From Micavibrio sp. (lineage in GTDB: Bacteria; Patescibacteriota; Minisyncoccia; Moranbacterales; GCA-2747515): 46,931 bases of DNA. The notes under the pieces were generated by a model that saw only the letters and a program-made list of their open reading frames with translations, did no database searches and had not been told where the DNA came from. Location: the NCBI GenBank assembly GCA_020718085.1, contig DYDB01000002.1, positions 52,386 to 99,316 on the forward strand, given 5' to 3'. This document shows, one piece after another, positions 41,433 through 46,931 of this stretch (the stretch's first letter is position 1; every line of letters begins with the position of its first letter). The position numbers and the translations under genes are program-made.

Positions 41433-42089
41433 ATGTTTATGAAAATGCGTAAAAAAGAAAAAGGGTTCTCGATTGGCGAGGTGATGGTTGCCATGTTTAT
41501 CTTGCTTGTGGGTATTGTAGATGCGATATTTTTGACCGTACGTAGCGTGGAAGGTTTGCATGACAGTCGCGACGCAGTGATTGCCACACTGCTTGCACAA
41601 GAAGGTGTGGAATTAGTGCGTAATGTGCGAGATAATAATGTGACACAGGATTGTCCTGGAGATCAACGATGCACGGCGTTTGATGAACAATATGGATTTC
41701 TTTCTGTTACGGGAGCGCCGATTTCGTGGTGTACGATAGATTATGATACGGATACGGACGATTCTCATCTTGATTGTTCAGGAGCAAGTCGGGATGATCG
41801 TCTGTATCTTAATAATGAAAGAGAATTATATGATCATGGGGGAGGATCTGGCACATACCTCGATACGGAATTGAGGAGACGGATTTACGTTGAATACGAC
41901 ACATCCGATAATCTGCCATTAAATGCTTCTACGCCAGTTGACCAAATTACAGCAAATGTGACAAGTGTAGTGGTTTTTGGGGAAGCGGATTTCCCAGATT
42001 CAGGAAATATTGAGACAGAATGCATGATCGCACGAGGTTGTGTGTATGCACAAACGCGACTTACATCGTGGATCAATTATGGGGAGTGA
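41433..42089 (+). CDS. Minor pilin, PilV-like
   Basis: A prepilin-type protein of 218 residues from ATG 41433; the frame is open to ATG 41409, overlapping the previous gene by 13 bases, and ATG 41439 and 41445 are also possible. The motif is EKG before FSIGEVMVAMFILLVGIVDA, typical of PilV with Glu+5. LAQEGVELVRNVRDNN is the PilV/PilW-type start of the globular domain. It holds several CxxxxC-like pairs. It is part of the H-V-W-X order. Confidence 0.85.
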   Translation: MFMKMRKKEKGFSIGEVMVAMFILLVGIVDAIFLTVRSVEGLHDSRDAVIATLLAQEGVELVRNVRDNNVTQDCPGDQRCTAFDEQYGFLSVTGAPISWCTIDYDTDTDDSHLDCSGASRDDRLYLNNERELYDHGGGSGTYLDTELRRRIYVEYDTSDNLPLNASTPVDQITANVTSVVVFGEADFPDSGNIETECMIARGCVYAQTRLTSWINYGE

Positions 42090-42114
42090 GAAAATTAAGA
42101 ATTAAAAATTTCGC

Positions 42115-42819
42115 ATGATCGATAATATGATGAAAAAACGAAAAGGCTTTACACTTATTGAACTTATGGTGTCGATTTTCATTTTTCTCATTATCATGAC
42201 GGCGATTGTGGCCATTTTTGCGAGGCAAATTCAGGCATATCGTCACGCACGTGTGTCACAAGGTGACTTGGAAAATGCGCAGTTTGCCATGAATTACATC
42301 GCAAAGACACTTCGTACAGCTACTGTTCTCGGAGAAAATAATACTGACCTGCGTGATGCTGTACAATTTGAAGATGCAGATTTCGCAAAATATAAAATTG
42401 AATCTTCCAATAAACTGGTTCTGTATGACTTTTCTCAAGAACTGTGCATGCGTTTCTTTTTTGCTACAGGAAACGGAGCACATCCATACACGGATCATGG
42501 AGATCAAGCATTGTGGGTAGAGTCGGTTGAGGGCGTGGGTTTTGATCAGATTGAGGAATGTTTGTCCGATATAACATATGACGGCCCAACATACAAGTAT
42601 GAGCGATTAACAAGTGGAGATGTCACAGGAACATTTTGGATTGCTCCCACACGATATGAAGATCAATTGGGTTCGAAAAGAACGGACACAATTGGGCGCG
42701 TGACGATTGGTATGTCTGTTTTGCCGAAAAAGGAAAACATACTTTATGATGATCGAGAACCTGTGTTCATTCAGTCTTCTGTATCGCTGAGAGATTATCC
42801 GCCGGATCTCAGTTTCTAG
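42115..42819 (+). CDS. Minor pilin, PilW-like
   Basis: A 234-residue prepilin-type protein. MIDNMMKKRKG is the leader, cut before FTLIELMVSIFIFLIIMTAI; Glu+5 present. The block LENAQFAMNYIAKTLRTA (about 57-74) matches the PilW/GspJ helix. Two cysteines are in the globular part, and the last 40 residues are charged. It lies 25 bases after the PilV-like gene, with a trace of AATTAAG repeat between. Confidence 0.87.
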   Translation: MIDNMMKKRKGFTLIELMVSIFIFLIIMTAIVAIFARQIQAYRHARVSQGDLENAQFAMNYIAKTLRTATVLGENNTDLRDAVQFEDADFAKYKIESSNKLVLYDFSQELCMRFFFATGNGAHPYTDHGDQALWVESVEGVGFDQIEECLSDITYDGPTYKYERLTSGDVTGTFWIAPTRYEDQLGSKRTDTIGRVTIGMSVLPKKENILYDDREPVFIQSSVSLRDYPPDLSF

Positions 42820-42841
42820 GTTTATTTAATTAGACTTTATT

Positions 42842-44230
42842 ATGAAATATCATCAAAAAGGATCCATTGTTGTTTTTGCACTTATCGTATTGTCATTTAT
42901 TCTCATTGCAGCATTTTCTGTTGCGGCAGTGACGCTGGTGGAGCGACGCAGTGCCAATATTTCTGTAAATTCTACAACGGCATTTCAACAAGCGGACAAG
43001 GGCATGGAAGAATTTTTGCAACAACTCTATAAAGATCTGGAACAAACAGACACGCTTAATACGCTCACAGCTAAATTAAATGAGATCTATGGATCTGGAA
43101 TGTACACATGTCAAGATCCTTCAGCTGCGGCGAGTGCGAGCATACCATCATATATTGGTGATGAGGATACAGAATTTATTATTTCTGCCTATATGGAAAA
43201 GCCAGTTGAGGCTCATAATGCAGGATGGAATAATGATGCTCTTATTCCGATTAGAGATTGTGGAACGGAACTTGCAGATGTGGCGCGTTTCAAGGTAGCG
43301 GGAAATTATAGCACAGCTGTACGTGCGATTTTTGTAAAATTGCGCGATAGTTTGACGCGTGGACTCGTAGCACACTGGTCATTTGAGGATCGGGCGATCA
43401 ATTCACGTTTGACAGAGAATGAGGAAGCACATATCGCACAGGATCTATCCAAAAACGATCACATACTGACATTGTGTCATCCTGAGGATCTGCCAATCAA
43501 AGTTGAATTAACAGATGGTACGGACATGGGAGATGTTGTGACATTTACGGATTGTGCGGAAAATAGCAGTGATTTTATTGTTCCTGAAAAAGATGAGGCG
43601 TGGGTGGAAGGCTTTGTGCTTGAAACGGTAGATCCTGGTCCACTTGGCGATGATGCACAAGAAGCGATTTATTTTGATGGCAATGACTATTTGGCAATGT
43701 ACGCCAAGGATAGTTGTGCTGCAGACGATTACAACTGTGTGGAAAATGATACAGAAAACAAAATTAGTGATCTTACTAATGGGATCACGATCTCTCTGTG
43801 GATAAAACCTGACAGCACAACATCTACTGGCACACTTATATCACAATATAGTAGCAATAATGGATTCAAAATATATTTGGATGCAGGAAAGCCATGTTTT
43901 ATGTTGCAAAATAAAAAGGCGTGTGCGGATGACGCTATTAGTGATGAATGGCATCATGTTGTGGGACGATGGCGTGAGGGAGAAGTAGTGAAAATTATTG
44001 TAGATGATAAAGAGAAAGAGGGTGAATCGTTAAATGCTTCTATAACTGTGCCTGACGAAACGTTGTTCGTAGGTTCTCAAGATGATACAACAGGATTTTA
44101 TACGGGTGCAATTGATGATCTGCGTATGTGGGATCGATCATTAACGGATGCAGAAGTTAATCGTTTGTGTACGATCGCACAAGGTAGTCCGGAAGATCCA
44201 GATGATCTGGACCCGAAATGCTTTAAATAA
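42842..44230 (+). CDS. PilX-like minor pilin with LamG/concanavalin-like domain
   Basis: A 462-residue protein. The N-terminus MKYHQKGSIVVFALIVLSFI is a prepilin-like start with QKG before a hydrophobic helix but without Glu+5, as in PilX/GspK, which caps the fibre. Residues 40-175 hold an alpha/beta region. From RGLVAHWSFEDRAINS (about 177) to the end runs a LamG/concanavalin-like module: YFDGNDYLAM, ITISLWIKPDS near 316, EWHHVVGRWREGE near 377, DDKEKEGE and FYTGAIDDLRMWDRSLTDAEV near 418-438 are its standard strands. Such modules bind glycans or proteins. A tip adhesin is inferred. Confidence 0.85.
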   Translation: MKYHQKGSIVVFALIVLSFILIAAFSVAAVTLVERRSANISVNSTTAFQQADKGMEEFLQQLYKDLEQTDTLNTLTAKLNEIYGSGMYTCQDPSAAASASIPSYIGDEDTEFIISAYMEKPVEAHNAGWNNDALIPIRDCGTELADVARFKVAGNYSTAVRAIFVKLRDSLTRGLVAHWSFEDRAINSRLTENEEAHIAQDLSKNDHILTLCHPEDLPIKVELTDGTDMGDVVTFTDCAENSSDFIVPEKDEAWVEGFVLETVDPGPLGDDAQEAIYFDGNDYLAMYAKDSCAADDYNCVENDTENKISDLTNGITISLWIKPDSTTSTGTLISQYSSNNGFKIYLDAGKPCFMLQNKKACADDAISDEWHHVVGRWREGEVVKIIVDDKEKEGESLNASITVPDETLFVGSQDDTTGFYTGAIDDLRMWDRSLTDAEVNRLCTIAQGSPEDPDDLDPKCFK

Positions 44231-44265
44231 CCAACGTTGTAATTTTGATTTGAATATAGTGATCC

Positions 44266-44291
44266 AAAGCCCTCCAAAAGAGGGCTTTTTT
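44266..44291 (+). terminator. Intrinsic terminator after the minor pilin operon
   Basis: AAAGCCCTC and GAGGGCTTT form a 9-base stem with a CAAAA loop, followed by further T. Confidence 0.88.
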
Positions 44292-44417
44292 GTTTTGATG
44301 GTTGTAGTGTAGAATAGCTAATAGATCAATAGATCATTAGAGAGGCATATAAGTGGTTAGATTGAAGTGGTGATCACATGACTGGATTTTGCGAAAAGAT
44401 ATACTGATCAAAATTTC

Positions 44418-44547
44418 CAATGATCAATTTACAATTTTCAATCAATGCCTCAATGATCAATTTCAAAACATTGCGGAATTGAAGTACTAAACCTGTTTGC
44501 CGGTATGCAGAAATTTATTGTAAATTGTAAATTGATCATTGAAAATT
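44418..44547. repeat. Inverted copies of the dispersed repeat before ligA
   Basis: A 20-base arm (44418-44437) is the exact reverse complement of 44522-44541. The right arm is part of a 23-base match (44525-44547) to 28503-28525. Another similar piece (CAATGATCAATTT) is at 44451-44463. The gap 44231-44633 otherwise holds the terminator and no gene. Confidence 0.85.
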
Positions 44548-44618
44548 AAATCCATGTTATTTCTCAATGTGATGTCTACAAAATGTTGTGTATTTCATTA
44601 ACGTGTCTCATATATTAA

Positions 44619-46721
<2,103 letters not shown>

Positions 46722-46797
46722 AGGAGATATGGAGCGTTTATGAGGTGGAAAATTTCAGCCAAAGTTTGGTGGAAATAAAGTAATTATTATAAAATAT

Positions 46798-46931
46798 ATG
46801 GAAACAGTCGAAGAAAAAACAGATTCTCAAGCAATTGGTGTGCGCTATGGTGGATTTTGGGTGCGATTGGCGGCACATATTATCGATGGTTTTGTGGTAT
46901 CTGTAGCATCTATGATCATTGTCATTCCGCT
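46798..46931 (+). CDS. RDD family membrane protein, N-terminal part (3' end outside window)
   Basis: The frame from ATG 46798 is open to the window edge (44 residues). VRYGGFWVRLAAHIIDGFVV is the RDD start, with the conserved Arg and the Asp of the first helix. The function of RDD proteins is not well known; some act as sodium/proton antiporters. -10-like TATAAA (46788-46793) ends 4 bases before the ATG, so the message may begin at the start codon. Confidence 0.8.
   Translation, partial: METVEEKTDSQAIGVRYGGFWVRLAAHIIDGFVVSVASMIIVIP

Noticed and set aside
44317-44547. Cluster of GATC sites resembling an oriC
   Set aside because: No DnaA-box repeats (TTATCCACA type) and no dnaA nearby; explained by the general GATC excess and by the dispersed repeats.

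Overview
The window looks like a chromosomal segment of a member of the Patescibacteria (Candidate Phyla Radiation), probably from the Parcubacteria side. This is inferred from gene content and family resemblance: a short-leader genome with few Shine-Dalgarno sites, an uncluttered type IV pilus locus of the CPR kind (pilM-N-O-B-response regulator-T-C, pilin, pilD and minor pilins), an ASCH protein, a RodZ-like HTH protein, FtsK, RecA and a divergent LigA. TGA is used as a stop codon (for example at 902, 10955, 39882 and 42089), so this is not a code-25 lineage such as Gracilibacteria or Absconditabacteria. No rRNA, tRNA, CRISPR array, transposase or prophage was seen.

Layout. 1-1401: the tail of an MFS transporter, a VOC protein and TspO. 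1419-4392 (minus strand): a zinc uptake operon zur-znuA-znuC-znuB, with a sigma70-type promoter and a perfect 10-bp inverted repeat over its start site. 4522-7128: a small lipoprotein-like or membrane-anchored unknown, and a secreted protein with two DUF1566 domains fused to an M23-like peptidase; a bidirectional terminator lies between them. 7319-14110: housekeeping and accessory genes (PGPGW membrane protein, C39-like protease, chorismate mutase, P-type ATPase, mannose-1-phosphate guanylyltransferase, flavodoxin-fold oxidoreductase, ASCH protein, MscL, HAD phosphatase). 14187-16241: an ECF-like sigma factor, a three-helix membrane partner and a small exported protein. 16350-20963: FtsK, RodZ-like protein and RecA. 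21033-28324: the pilus motor and platform. 28630-29025: a pilin with a strong ribosome binding site.

29123-39265 is a glycan locus placed inside the pilus region: a GT-C-like multi-pass protein directly after the pilin, four glycosyltransferases (GT2 and GT4), a Wzx-like flippase, a DUF616 transferase and two methyltransferases. 39466-44230 returns to pili: a second pilin, prepilin peptidase PilD and four minor-pilin-like proteins, the last carrying a LamG/concanavalin-like domain that could sit at the pilus tip. LigA and the start of an RDD membrane protein close the window.

Two signals run through the whole window. The tetranucleotide GATC is far more frequent than composition predicts, in genes and in intergenic DNA alike, and is scarce only in a few likely imported genes. 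Promoters often show an extended -10 (TGnTAnAAT) placed so close to the start codon that the mRNA would be leaderless or nearly so.
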